Shown piece by piece: positions 51,489 through 59,663 of a stretch of 64,000 nt of DNA; position 1 is the first letter of the stretch; every line of letters begins with the position of its first letter. Source of the DNA: an uncultured Lachnoclostridium sp. (GTDB lineage Bacteria > Bacillota > Clostridia > Lachnospirales > Lachnospiraceae); contig CAJMFH010000010.1 in the NCBI GenBank assembly GCA_905212635.1, positions 1-64,000 on the forward strand. The letters are read 5' to 3'. A model generated the notes under the pieces. The model saw only the letters and a program-made list of their open reading frames with translations, had not been told where the DNA came from and did not search any database. Made by a program: the position numbers and the translations under genes.

Positions 51489-51776
51489 TAACACGTAGAA
51501 GAGACGAGTAAAATGTGATAACATGCCAGAGAGTGGTACCGGAGGGCGGCGTGCAAACAGGCATCTGCCACAGGCTGGAAGTACCATGATGGGAAGCATT
51601 TGAAAACTAACTCTGAGTGGCCCCAATCCGGTCCGGTGACTCCGTTATCGTCAAATGAAGCCGGGTATATCCGACTGCCGGAAGTGCAGTCTTATGTACC
51701 AAAAAGGGTGGAACCGCGGATGAATATTTCAGCCCGTCCCTTTAAACCTAAGTGTTTAGAGGGGCGGGCTTAATTG
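51489..51776 (+). promoter_or_regulatory. T-box riboswitch of thrS
   Basis: Leader of thrS with an AGAGAG motif in stem I, the T-box sequence AGGGTGGAACCGCGG (near 51705-51719), and a terminator AGCCCGTCCCT...AGGGGCGGGCT (51731-51770) ending in TTAATT. The likely specifier codon is ACC (Thr) at 51583-51585 in GGAAGTACCATGA. Uncharged tRNA-Thr would favour the antiterminator. Confidence 0.93.
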
Positions 51777-51819
51777 TTGTGGCGAAAATGCCGCAGCCAT
51801 AGAAAGGAGATCGTAGAGA

Positions 51820-53778
51820 ATGAAAATCACATTGAAAGATGGTTCCTGTAAAGAATATGCAGAACCGATGGCAATCATTGACATTGCAAAAGACATTAGC
51901 GAAGGACTTGCCCGCGTAGCCTGCGTGGCAGAACTCGATGGAGAAGTAGTAGATCTGAGAACCGTTGTAGACGGCGAACATGAATTAAATATTTTGACCT
52001 TTGACAGCGATGCCGGAAAGGCAGCCTACCGCCATACCGCATCCCACGTGCTGGCACAGGCAATCAAACGTCTGTATCCACATGCGAAATGTGCGATCGG
52101 ACCGGCGATCGACGATGGTTTCTATTATGATTTTGATATGGAATCCCTTGACCGCGAGGCGCTTGACAAGATCGAAAAAGAGATGAAAAAGATCGTAAAA
52201 GAGGGGGCAGAGTTGAAACGATTCACCCTTCCTCGCAACGAAGCAATCGAATTTATGAAAAAACGCGAAGAGCCTTACAAAGTGGAATTGATTGAGGATC
52301 TTCCGGAAGATGCCGAGATTTCGTTTTATGAGCAGGGCGAATATGTAGACCTTTGTGCCGGCCCTCATTTGATGAGTACCAAGCCGCTCAAAGCGATGAA
52401 ATTAATCTCCTCCTCCGGTGCTTACTGGAGAGGAAATGAAAAAAATAAAATGCTGACTCGTATTTACGGAACTGCATTTACGAAAAAAGCAGATCTGGAT
52501 GCGCATTTGGAGCATCTGGCTGACATCAAAAAACGCGACCACAATAAACTCGGACGTGAGATGGAATTATTTACCACGGTGGATGTCATTGGACAGGGAC
52601 TTCCGCTCATTATGCCAAATGGTGTGAAAATGATTCAGAGAATGCAGCGCTGGATCGAAGACGAAGAGACGAAACGCGGTTATATGAGAACGAAGACTCC
52701 TCTCATGGCAAAATCCGATCTGTATAAGATTTCCGGACACTGGGATCATTACAAAGAAGGAATGTTCGTCCTTGGTGACGAGGATAAGGATAAAGAGGTA
52801 TTTGCCCTTCGTCCGATGACTTGTCCGTTCCAGTATTATGTATACAAAGCAAGTCAGAAATCCTACCGTGACCTTCCTTGCCGTTATGGTGAGACTTCGA
52901 CGTTGTTCCGTAACGAGGATTCGGGCGAAATGCACGGCTTGACCCGTGTTCGTCAGTTTACGATCTCCGAGGGACATTTGATCGTCCGCCCGGATCAGAT
53001 GGTAAAAGAATTTAAAGATTGTATCGCATTGGCGCAGTATTGTCTTCAGACGCTCGGTCTGGAAGAAGATGTAACCTATCATTTGTCAAAATGGGATCCG
53101 GAAAATCCGGAAAAATATATCGGCGAGCCGGAAGTTTGGAATGAGACAGAAGAAGATATCCGCAATATCCTGAATGAGTTGAACATTCCGTTTACCGAGG
53201 ATGTTGGAGAGGCTGCGTTCTACGGACCAAAAGTCGACATTAACGCCAAAAATGTATATGGAAAAGAAGATACCATGATCACGATCCAGTGGGATGCCCT
53301 TCTTGCCGAGCAGTTTGATATGTATTATATTGATGAAAAAGGCGATAAAGTCCGTCCTTACATCATTCACAGAACTTCGATCGGATGCTATGAGAGAACA
53401 TTGGCATGGCTGATTGAAAAATATGCCGGTATGTTCCCGACATGGCTTTGTCCGGAGCAGGTTCGCGTGCTTCCGATTTCTGAAAAATATGCAGAGTATG
53501 CTGATGGTGTCTGCCAGAAATTGACAGCCAATGGCGTGGATGCAACCGTAGATAACCGATCTGAGAAGATCGGATTTAAAATCCGAGAAGCACGCCTGCA
53601 CCGTATTCCGTATATGCTCATCGTAGGTCAGAAAGAGCAGGAGGAAAATAAGGTGTCTCTCCGCAGCCGTTACAAAGGCGACGAGGGTCAGGTGGCTCTG
53701 GATGACTTTATTGCGGATATCACAGAAGAGATCCGCACCAAAGAGATCCGTAAGATTGAAGTAAGCGAAGAAAAATAA
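51820..53778 (+). CDS. thrS: Threonine-tRNA ligase
   Basis: A 652-residue class II synthetase. TGS domain (1-62), the editing-type N2 domain with HTASHVLAQAIKRLYP and LCAGPHL, the catalytic core with zinc Cys in RPMTCPFQYYVYK (motif 2 region), class II motif 3 PYIIHRTSIGCYERTLAWL, and the anticodon-binding domain from about 545 (VRVLPISEKYAEYADGV). It charges tRNA-Thr. AAAGGAG precedes the ATG. Regulation is by the T-box upstream. Confidence 0.98.
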   Translation: MKITLKDGSCKEYAEPMAIIDIAKDISEGLARVACVAELDGEVVDLRTVVDGEHELNILTFDSDAGKAAYRHTASHVLAQAIKRLYPHAKCAIGPAIDDGFYYDFDMESLDREALDKIEKEMKKIVKEGAELKRFTLPRNEAIEFMKKREEPYKVELIEDLPEDAEISFYEQGEYVDLCAGPHLMSTKPLKAMKLISSSGAYWRGNEKNKMLTRIYGTAFTKKADLDAHLEHLADIKKRDHNKLGREMELFTTVDVIGQGLPLIMPNGVKMIQRMQRWIEDEETKRGYMRTKTPLMAKSDLYKISGHWDHYKEGMFVLGDEDKDKEVFALRPMTCPFQYYVYKASQKSYRDLPCRYGETSTLFRNEDSGEMHGLTRVRQFTISEGHLIVRPDQMVKEFKDCIALAQYCLQTLGLEEDVTYHLSKWDPENPEKYIGEPEVWNETEEDIRNILNELNIPFTEDVGEAAFYGPKVDINAKNVYGKEDTMITIQWDALLAEQFDMYYIDEKGDKVRPYIIHRTSIGCYERTLAWLIEKYAGMFPTWLCPEQVRVLPISEKYAEYADGVCQKLTANGVDATVDNRSEKIGFKIREARLHRIPYMLIVGQKEQEENKVSLRSRYKGDEGQVALDDFIADITEEIRTKEIRKIEVSEEK

Positions 53779-53796
53779 TCGGAGAGGGAGGAATCT

Positions 53797-54189
53797 ATGG
53801 AGACAAAAAAGATAAACGGAAAAGCGGTTGCCTCGCTGATCCTTTCCTGCTTTTCTGTGTTGTGCTGTGTGACCTGGTATTTTGCCATTATTCTCGGAAT
53901 GATTGGCGTGGTACTCGGAATCATTGCATATCGTGAGTCGGCAGCCGGTCAGCGGGATCTGGCTGTCGCAGGAATTATCGTGGGAGCTGTGGGAATGTCA
54001 CTTGGAATCGTTTCTGCGGTGCTTTATATCCTGCTCACAAGCGGTTCGGCAGACAGTTTGCAGCAGACATCGCCCGTATCGCCTTCAGCGATCGGCGTTC
54101 CATCCGTGACACCGTCGCCGGATGAATTGCCGGATGATGGCAGTGGCTCGGTAATGTTTGCAGTCCGCTGGCTGCGGATGTGGCTTTAA
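53797..54189 (+). CDS. DUF4190-type membrane protein
   Basis: A 130-residue protein with two hydrophobic hairpins (about 11-45 and 58-82), each with a small cytoplasmic/outer loop, and a Ser/Pro-rich tail. The LGMIGVVLGIIAYRESAAGQRDLAVAGIIVGAVGM pattern is DUF4190-like. GAGGGAGG precedes the ATG. It starts 18 bases after thrS and is followed by a paralogue, perhaps as a read-through operon. Confidence 0.7.
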   Translation: METKKINGKAVASLILSCFSVLCCVTWYFAIILGMIGVVLGIIAYRESAAGQRDLAVAGIIVGAVGMSLGIVSAVLYILLTSGSADSLQQTSPVSPSAIGVPSVTPSPDELPDDGSGSVMFAVRWLRMWL

Positions 54190-54207
54190 ATAAGAAGGAG
54201 GAAAAAT

Positions 54208-54594
54208 ATGGAAGAAAATGAACAGAGCGTAGTAATACAGAGTGACAAAAAAGGATTTGGGATCGCAGGTCTTATCCTTGGAGTCGTTTCCATTCTCTGC
54301 TGTATGTGTTTGGGGGCAGGTCTGGTTTTTAGTATCATCGGTGGAATCTTTTCCATCATAAGTGTGGTAAAGGGAAGTGGAACCGGAAGAACACTTGGGA
54401 TCATTGGTCTTGTACTGAACATTCTGGGACTTGTACTCAATGCCTTTATGATCGTTTCCTTTGCGATGATGATCGATTGGTCCAATGTTACAGTTGAGAA
54501 TCTGCAATCGATCAATAATATTGATCCGAACAACGAAAACGAAGTGATGCAGTGGATGCAGCAGTTTTTCCGCGTGGACATTTCGTCGTATTGA
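54208..54594 (+). CDS. Second DUF4190-type membrane protein
   Basis: A 128-residue protein with three hydrophobic segments (about 10-50, 58-90) and the same GIAGLILGVVSILCCMC, GRTLGIIGLVLNILGL pattern as the preceding gene, so a tandem duplicate that has diverged. The C-terminal 35 residues are acidic and soluble. AAGGAGG precedes the ATG. Function unknown. Confidence 0.7.
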   Translation: MEENEQSVVIQSDKKGFGIAGLILGVVSILCCMCLGAGLVFSIIGGIFSIISVVKGSGTGRTLGIIGLVLNILGLVLNAFMIVSFAMMIDWSNVTVENLQSINNIDPNNENEVMQWMQQFFRVDISSY

Positions 54595-54636
54595 TAATCG
54601 GGCAGGCAGAGGTCTGTTCCGGGTACTGAAAAAATA

Positions 54637-54670
54637 TAGCGGTCGTCATACGATGACCGCTATTACTTTT
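54637..54670. terminator. Bidirectional terminator
   Basis: TAGCGGTCGTCAT and ATGACCGCTA arms pair with one extra base in the left arm, followed by TTACTTTT. It closes the DUF4190 pair and, in reverse, the DUF2752 gene whose stop codon lies in the stem. Confidence 0.75.
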
Positions 54671-55095
54671 ATGATCCATTGAACCAAAATGAGGAGCACC
54701 GCCACATAAACATATTCCAGACGAAACGAAAGCCCGTGAAAACGAGGGTTTGTTGTTTGACGTGTCCTGCGGAGAAGCCGTTCGAGGGTCTGCGTTGCCA
54801 TAAAAACCACATATAAAAGATAGCAAAACGGCACGACCGGGTGATAGAAAAAGGCATGAACCAGGTCGCCCCGCAGAACGGCGGTAAAGGCACGCGTCCC
54901 ACCGCATCCCGGACAGGGAAGACCGGTGACAAAACGAAACAGGCAGGGAGGCAGCCAATGTGTCGGATGGATCCACCCGATATTGTAAAAAAAACCCAGT
55001 ACCGCCAGCGGCAGAAAAAGCAGCCAGCCGAGGATGAAAAGGATATCATCGACAGTATATTTTTGTGTGATTCGTTGTTTATGTAATGTTGGCAT
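54646..55095 (-). CDS. DUF2752 membrane protein
   Basis: A 149-residue protein with the DUF2752 core: PCPGCGGTRAFTAVLRGDLVHAFFYHPVV (the C-P-x-C-G-x-T-R motif), flanked by three to four membrane helices. The family is of unknown function. I chose the ATG at 55095 because GGAGGTG sits 8 bases before it; starts further upstream lack a site. It runs against the DUF4190 genes and shares their terminator. Confidence 0.85.
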   Translation of the reverse strand: MPTLHKQRITQKYTVDDILFILGWLLFLPLAVLGFFYNIGWIHPTHWLPPCLFRFVTGLPCPGCGGTRAFTAVLRGDLVHAFFYHPVVPFCYLLYVVFMATQTLERLLRRTRQTTNPRFHGLSFRLEYVYVAVLLILVQWIIKVIAVIV

Positions 55096-55145
55096 GAGAC
55101 ACCTCCGGATGGTCTTTTTTATTATCATAGTGATAATGTTTAGAA

Positions 55146-55174
55146 TTGTCAAGAAAATGGATTTGTGGTATACT
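55146..55174 (+). promoter_or_regulatory. Promoter of the leucine-rich-repeat gene
   Basis: TTGTCA (55146-55151), 17 bases, TATACT (55169-55174). Confidence 0.75.
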
Positions 55175-55223
55175 GTAAGCGAGTATATAAGTTATGCAAT
55201 GTGAAAGAAATGGAGGAATCTAT

Positions 55224-57737
55224 ATGATTAAAAATGGACTACGTAAACTAGGGCTGGGGATATTGTTATTTGGAATGACGGTATGCTGTTATACGGCGGC
55301 ACCCGTGAAGGCAGCGGAAACAGATGTGCCAATCAATGGTGGAAACTTTCCGAATTCTACATTCCGGTCATATGTTGAGGATAAAATTGATCTGGATAAG
55401 AATAAAAGTTTGTCGGAAAGTGAGAGAAACGCAGTAAAGGAAATTGTTGTGAATGTTGATACTTTCAGCAGTCAAAACAAAATCACCTCTCTTGTAGGAA
55501 TTGAGTATTTTCCAAATTTAACGGTATTAGAATGTGAAAGTAACAGTCTGACCAGCTTAGATGTGACAAAAAATACAAAACTGCAGGAATTGAATTGTGA
55601 TAAGAATCAATTGCCAAGCTTAGATGTAAGTAAGAATACGGAATTAACCACATTAAAATGCAGGTATAATCAACTGACGGATTTGGATGTGACAAAGAAT
55701 ACAAAGTTGCAGAAGTTATGGTTTTATGACAATCAAATCTCAAGCATTGATCTGAGCAAGAATACAGAATTGCTGGAGCTGGCATGTGGAAAGAATCCGC
55801 TGACGAGCTTAGATGTAAGACAGAATACGAAATTGGAAGGTCTGCATGCGTATTATAATACACAATTGACAACTTTGGATCTCAGTAATATGACAAATCT
55901 GACTACACTGGAGTGCTATGGAAGTAGTAATCTGACAAGTTTGAATATAAGTGGAGATACTGCATTAAAAGAACTAAAATGCTATGAGTGCAAATTGACA
56001 AGTTTGGATACGAGCGACAGTCCGGAATTAACTAAATTAGTGTGTGGTCAAAATTGGATCGCGGAACTGAATCTGAGTCAAAATACACAGCTGCAAGAAT
56101 TGTTTTGCGCAAATAATAATTTAACGACGCTGGATATCAGCAATAATCCGGACATAACGCAGTTAGATTGTTCAAGCAACCGATTGGCAACACTGAAGTT
56201 GGGCGATAATATAAAACTTGATTATTTGTCTTGTAAAGATAACCGGTTGACAAGTCTGGATGTCAGTGCCAATACGGCGTTGCAGGCTTTATATATTTCG
56301 GAGAATTCAATTACGAGTCTTGACATGAGTAAGAATCCGGACTTGGAGACTTTGGTTTGTCAAAAAAATCAATTGACAAATCTGGATGTCAGCGCCAATA
56401 CAAAGTTGTTTTATTTGGACTGCCAAAATAACCACTTGACGAGACTTGATGTAAGTAAAAATCCGGATCTTAGCACGTTGAATTGTGTCGATAATGCGAT
56501 TGATGGTCTGGATATCAGCCAAAATTCGGAACTGTCTTCCTTCGATTTTTCCGGTAATCCGATCAAGGTATTAAAGGTAACAGAGAAGTATTCGGATAGA
56601 AATTTGGAAACCCGTATCATGTTGTACGATACCGTTGAGGTAGATATGGGACAGATTTCCGGCTGGGATGCAAATAGTATATCAAATATAACAGGCGCAA
56701 AATTAGTGGATAATGTTTTAGTATTTGATCCAATGGCAACAGAAGTTAGTTATACTTATGAGTGCGGATACAATTGTATCATGGATGTACGTTTGTATAC
56801 TAGATGGAATGAGTATCAGATAACCTATGAGTTAAATGGTGGAACTAATGCGGCAGCAAACCCGGCATCCTATTATCCGCTTCCGACAGCGACTGCATTG
56901 CAAGATCCGGTAAAAGAAGGTTATACCTTTGAAGGCTGATATGAAGATGCGGCATTTACATCAAGGATAACCGAGATTCCTAAGGGACATGTTGGAAATA
57001 TGACACTCTATGCAAAATGGTCAGAGGTGGCGAAACCGAGCCCGAGCCCGGCAGCACCAAGCCCGACTCCGGCAGCACCAAGTCCAGCACCGACAACACC
57101 GGCAGCGCCAAGTCCGGTTTCAACAACACCGGCAGCGCCAAGTCCGGTGCCGACGACACCGGTAGTACCAAACCCTATCCCTTCGGTGACACCGGCACAG
57201 AATGCAACGGCGACACCAACGCAGCAGCCTACGGCAGCGCCGACACAGACACCGGCAGAGAATGTAACAGAAGAAGGAACACTTCTGAAAGACAGTCAGG
57301 GAACGACGTTTAAAATAACGGACGCGGATGCGGAAAATCCGGAAGTGTGTTATGAGGCACCCGGGGAAAATGTCAAAGGAAAAGTAAAAGTTCCGGCATT
57401 TGTGAAAATCAATGGAGTGACTTACCGTGTTACATCTGTTCCCAGCAAAGCATTTAAGGGAAATAATAACATTACCAAAATTGTAATCGGTAAGAATATT
57501 ACAAAAATTGGAAAGAAAGCGTTTAGTAAATGCAAGAAGTTGAAACTGCTTGTTATTAAGTCGCGGAAACTGAAGGCAAAGAATATTGCCAAGAATGCAT
57601 TTAAGGGCATTACAAAGAAAACAGTCGTGAAAGTGCCAAAATCCAAGATTAAGGCATACCGCAAACTGTTGCGGAAAAAAGGACTCAGCAGTAAAGTGAA
57701 AGCCATAAAACGAGTTTATAGTTCGCAGGAAGTATAA
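55224..57737 (+). pseudogene. Leucine-rich-repeat surface protein interrupted by an in-frame TGA
   Basis: The coding sequence runs from ATG 55224 (GGAGGA upstream) to TAA at 57735-57737, in one frame, except for TGA at 56937-56939. Before it: a signal peptide, then 17 LRRs of about 21 residues (L..L.C..N.LTSLDVS.NT.), then the start of an InlB-type repeat ending GYTFEG. After the TGA the same frame continues YEDAAFTSRITEIPK...MTLYAKW, a Pro/Thr linker and a BspA-like C-terminal domain. GYTFEG-[W]-YED is the family pattern, so TGA replaces TGG. The first part alone gives about 571 residues without an anchor domain. A fresh nonsense mutation, read-through or an assembly error are possible. Confidence 0.85.
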
Positions 57738-57828
57738 TAATTGAGAAAATCGTTGTCAAGTGATGGAAACTTATGGTCTGACAATTATAGAACAGTCTTA
57801 TTGCATAAAACTCGATATTTATAAATCA

Positions 57829-57884
57829 CACTGCTTCGCAGTGAGGGGTTGTCGCACTAAGTGATTAGTGTGGCAGCCCTTTCT
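57829..57884 (+). terminator. Tandem hairpins including the third GGGG-TGTCRCAC terminator
   Basis: A small hairpin CACTGC-TTC-GCAGTG (57829-57843) is followed by a 16-bp stem (57845-57860 with 57865-57880) containing GGTTGTCGCACTAA and TTAGTGTGGCAGCC, ending in TTTC. It closes the leucine-rich-repeat gene. Confidence 0.8.
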
Positions 57885-58245
57885 AATGCCAACTGCGACT
57901 TGCCACCGAGGCGAAGCCGAGGGGGCGCTACTTTGTCAAGGGGGCACTGCCTTTCTAGCATTACGGTCAAATCCTAGGTTTTTCTTCTATTTGTACCGTA
58001 ATTTCTTCCCCTTTTTTACTATTTTTTTACAATTTTTATTTTTTTACGGTATTTTGCCTTGTTTCACGCAGGATAATACTGTAATAATTTCCACTTTTTT
58101 ACAGTTGTTTCCTATTATTTACAAATTTTACGGTAAAACCGCGTTCTGTAAAAATTTTTTACCGTAATTTTTTTTGAGTGACTTCCCCCCACGCAGACAG
58201 TTATGCAATTGCGACTTATTTTTCTAAAAGTAATGTAAAAAACCC
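57885..58245 (+). other. AT-rich intergenic region with a TTACGGT-site cluster
   Basis: No credible gene; an open frame at 57868-58167 has no ribosome site and a low-complexity Phe-rich product. The motif TTACRGT or its complement occurs eight times between 57961 and 58167 (listed in the findings). Nothing else is recognised. Confidence 0.5.
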
Positions 58246-58274
58246 TTGACACCCCCATAAATCCATGATATGAT
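58246..58274 (+). promoter_or_regulatory. Sigma-A promoter of the infC operon
   Basis: TTGACA (58246-58251), 17 bases, TATGAT (58269-58274). Confidence 0.85.
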
Positions 58275-58278
58275 AACA

Positions 58279-58425
58279 AAGGTGTAAAAAGCAGAGTTAT
58301 CCACTCTCACCTTGCCGCAAATGCGCGCGCAATGGTCAAACCAATTTTTTCATACATTTGAATGAAGAATTTCTGTGGATAGCTGGCTTTAAAAACAGTT
58401 ATCTTTTTTTATTTCATTTGGAGGT
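58279..58425 (+). promoter_or_regulatory. Leader of infC-rpmI-rplT, candidate r-protein L20-type leader
   Basis: About 145 bases between promoter and infC. It contains a stem AAGGTG...AGAG...CTCT-CACCTT (58279-58313), a GC-rich palindromic stretch (58313-58333), and GGTCAAACC followed by a T-run (58334-58350) that could act as an attenuator. The position and size suit the L20-binding leader that controls this operon in Firmicutes; the exact fold was not computed. Confidence 0.5.
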
Positions 58426-58432
58426 GCGAATC

Positions 58433-58939
58433 ATCAGCGAATTAATGATTAATGAGCAGATCCGTGACAAAGAAGTCCGCGTGATCGGCCAGGACGGAGA
58501 ACAGCTTGGAATTATGTCAGCCAAAGAGGCTTACTTGATGGCAAAAAATGCAGAACTTGATCTGGTTAAGATTGCCCCGGGTGCCAAACCACCGGTATGC
58601 AAGATTATCAATTACGGAAAATACCGTTATGAGCAGGCTAGACGTGAAAAGGAAGCAAAGAAGAAACAAAAAACCATCGATGTGAAAGAAATTCGTCTTT
58701 CACCAAACATTGATACCAACGATTTGAATACCAAATCCAATCAGGCTCGTAAATTCCTGTCCAAGGGAGACAAAGTAAAAGTTACACTTCGTTTCCGCGG
58801 CCGTGAGATGGCGCATAAGGATGTTGGCCGTGAAGTGCTGAATGCATTTTTCGAGAAATTGGAAGATGTGGCAGTCATCGACAAAGATCCGAAGATGGAA
58901 GGAAGAAGCATGATTATGTTTTTAACAGCCGCAAAATAA
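58433..58939 (+). CDS. infC: Translation initiation factor IF-3 (AUC start)
   Basis: A 168-residue IF-3: N-domain (INEQIRDKEVRVIGQDGEQLGIM), lysine-rich linker helix (YEQARREKEAKKKQKTIDVKEIRLSP) and C-domain (GREMAHKDVGREVL...). It keeps ribosomal subunits apart and proofreads start codons. The start is placed at ATC 58433, because GGAGGTG (58420-58426) is 6 bases upstream and this gives the family's usual ISELMINEQ opening. The next ATG (58445) is 18 bases from the site, and an upstream ATG at 58358 adds an unlikely extension. Rare AUU/AUC starts of infC let IF-3 repress its own synthesis. Confidence 0.95.
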   Translation: MSELMINEQIRDKEVRVIGQDGEQLGIMSAKEAYLMAKNAELDLVKIAPGAKPPVCKIINYGKYRYEQARREKEAKKKQKTIDVKEIRLSPNIDTNDLNTKSNQARKFLSKGDKVKVTLRFRGREMAHKDVGREVLNAFFEKLEDVAVIDKDPKMEGRSMIMFLTAAK

Positions 58940-58985
58940 TGATAGAGCGTTTGGCACTATCAAATATAAATGGAGGAAATACATT

Positions 58986-59189
58986 ATGGCAAATCAGAAA
59001 ATGAAAACAAAAAGAGCCGCTGCAAAGCGATTCAAAGTAACTGGAACAGGTAAACTGGTTCGTAATAAGGCATACAAAAGCCACATTTTGACAAAGAAAA
59101 CAACAAAGAGAAAAAGAAATCTTAGAAAATCAACCGTAGTTGATGAGACAAACGTTAAGACAATGAAAAAGATTATGCCTTACGCATAA
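58986..59189 (+). CDS. rpmI: 50S ribosomal protein L35
   Basis: A 67-residue basic protein with the L35 signature KMKTKRAAAKRFKVTGTGK and KAYKSHILTKKTTKRKRNLR. It is a structural component of the large ribosomal subunit. GGAGG precedes the ATG. It lies between infC and rplT in the standard order, so the three genes are one operon. Confidence 0.98.
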   Translation: MANQKMKTKRAAAKRFKVTGTGKLVRNKAYKSHILTKKTTKRKRNLRKSTVVDETNVKTMKKIMPYA

Positions 59190-59227
59190 TGATGGGTTAC
59201 TTGAACGCAATTAGGAGGTAAATAGAA

Positions 59228-59584
59228 ATGGCTAGAATTAAAGGCGGATTAAACGCAAAGAAAAAACATAAAAGAGTTTTGAAATTAGCAAAGGGTTACA
59301 GAGGCGCAAGATCCAAACAGTATCGTGTTGCAAAACAGTCTGTTATGCGTGCTTTGGAGACATCTTATACAGGTAGAAAACAGAGAAAAAGACAGTTCAG
59401 ACAGCTTTGGATCGCTCGTATCAACGCAGCAGCCCGCATCAATGGACTTTCTTACAGCAAATTCATGCACGGTTTGAAACTGGCAAGTGTTGATGTAAAC
59501 CGTAAAATGCTTTCTGAGATGGCAATCAGCGATCCAGAAGGATTTGCAACATTGGTAGAAGTTGCAAAAAGCAAACTTGCTTAA
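59228..59584 (+). CDS. rplT: 50S ribosomal protein L20
   Basis: A 118-residue basic protein with the L20 pattern MARIKGGLNAKKKHKRVLK, GYRGARSKQYRVAKQSVMRA and LSYSKFMHGLKLASV. It binds 23S rRNA early in large-subunit assembly and by family knowledge represses its operon through the leader. TTAGGAGG precedes the ATG, and a terminator follows 25 bases after the stop. Confidence 0.98.
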   Translation: MARIKGGLNAKKKHKRVLKLAKGYRGARSKQYRVAKQSVMRALETSYTGRKQRKRQFRQLWIARINAAARINGLSYSKFMHGLKLASVDVNRKMLSEMAISDPEGFATLVEVAKSKLA

Positions 59585-59608
59585 GACAGAGCAATAACAA
59601 GAAATCAT

Positions 59609-59640
59609 AAGGGTACTTCAGATATTGAGGTGCCCTTTCT
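59609..59640 (+). terminator. Terminator of the infC operon
   Basis: AAGGGTAC-TTCA (59609-59620) pairs with TGAG-GTGCCCTT (59626-59637) and is followed by TCTATTTG. Confidence 0.85.
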
Positions 59641-59663
59641 ATTTGACTTAAGGGGGAAATGAC

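Noticed and set aside
57000..57737. Separate 245-residue gene beginning MTLYAKW
   Set aside because: No ribosome binding site, no signal peptide, and it starts in the middle of an InlB-type repeat in the same frame as the upstream leucine-rich-repeat gene. It is the 3' part of that gene after the TGA.
57868..58167. 99-codon open frame on the plus strand
   Set aside because: Phe-rich low-complexity product across an AT-rich site cluster, no ribosome site, overlaps a terminator.
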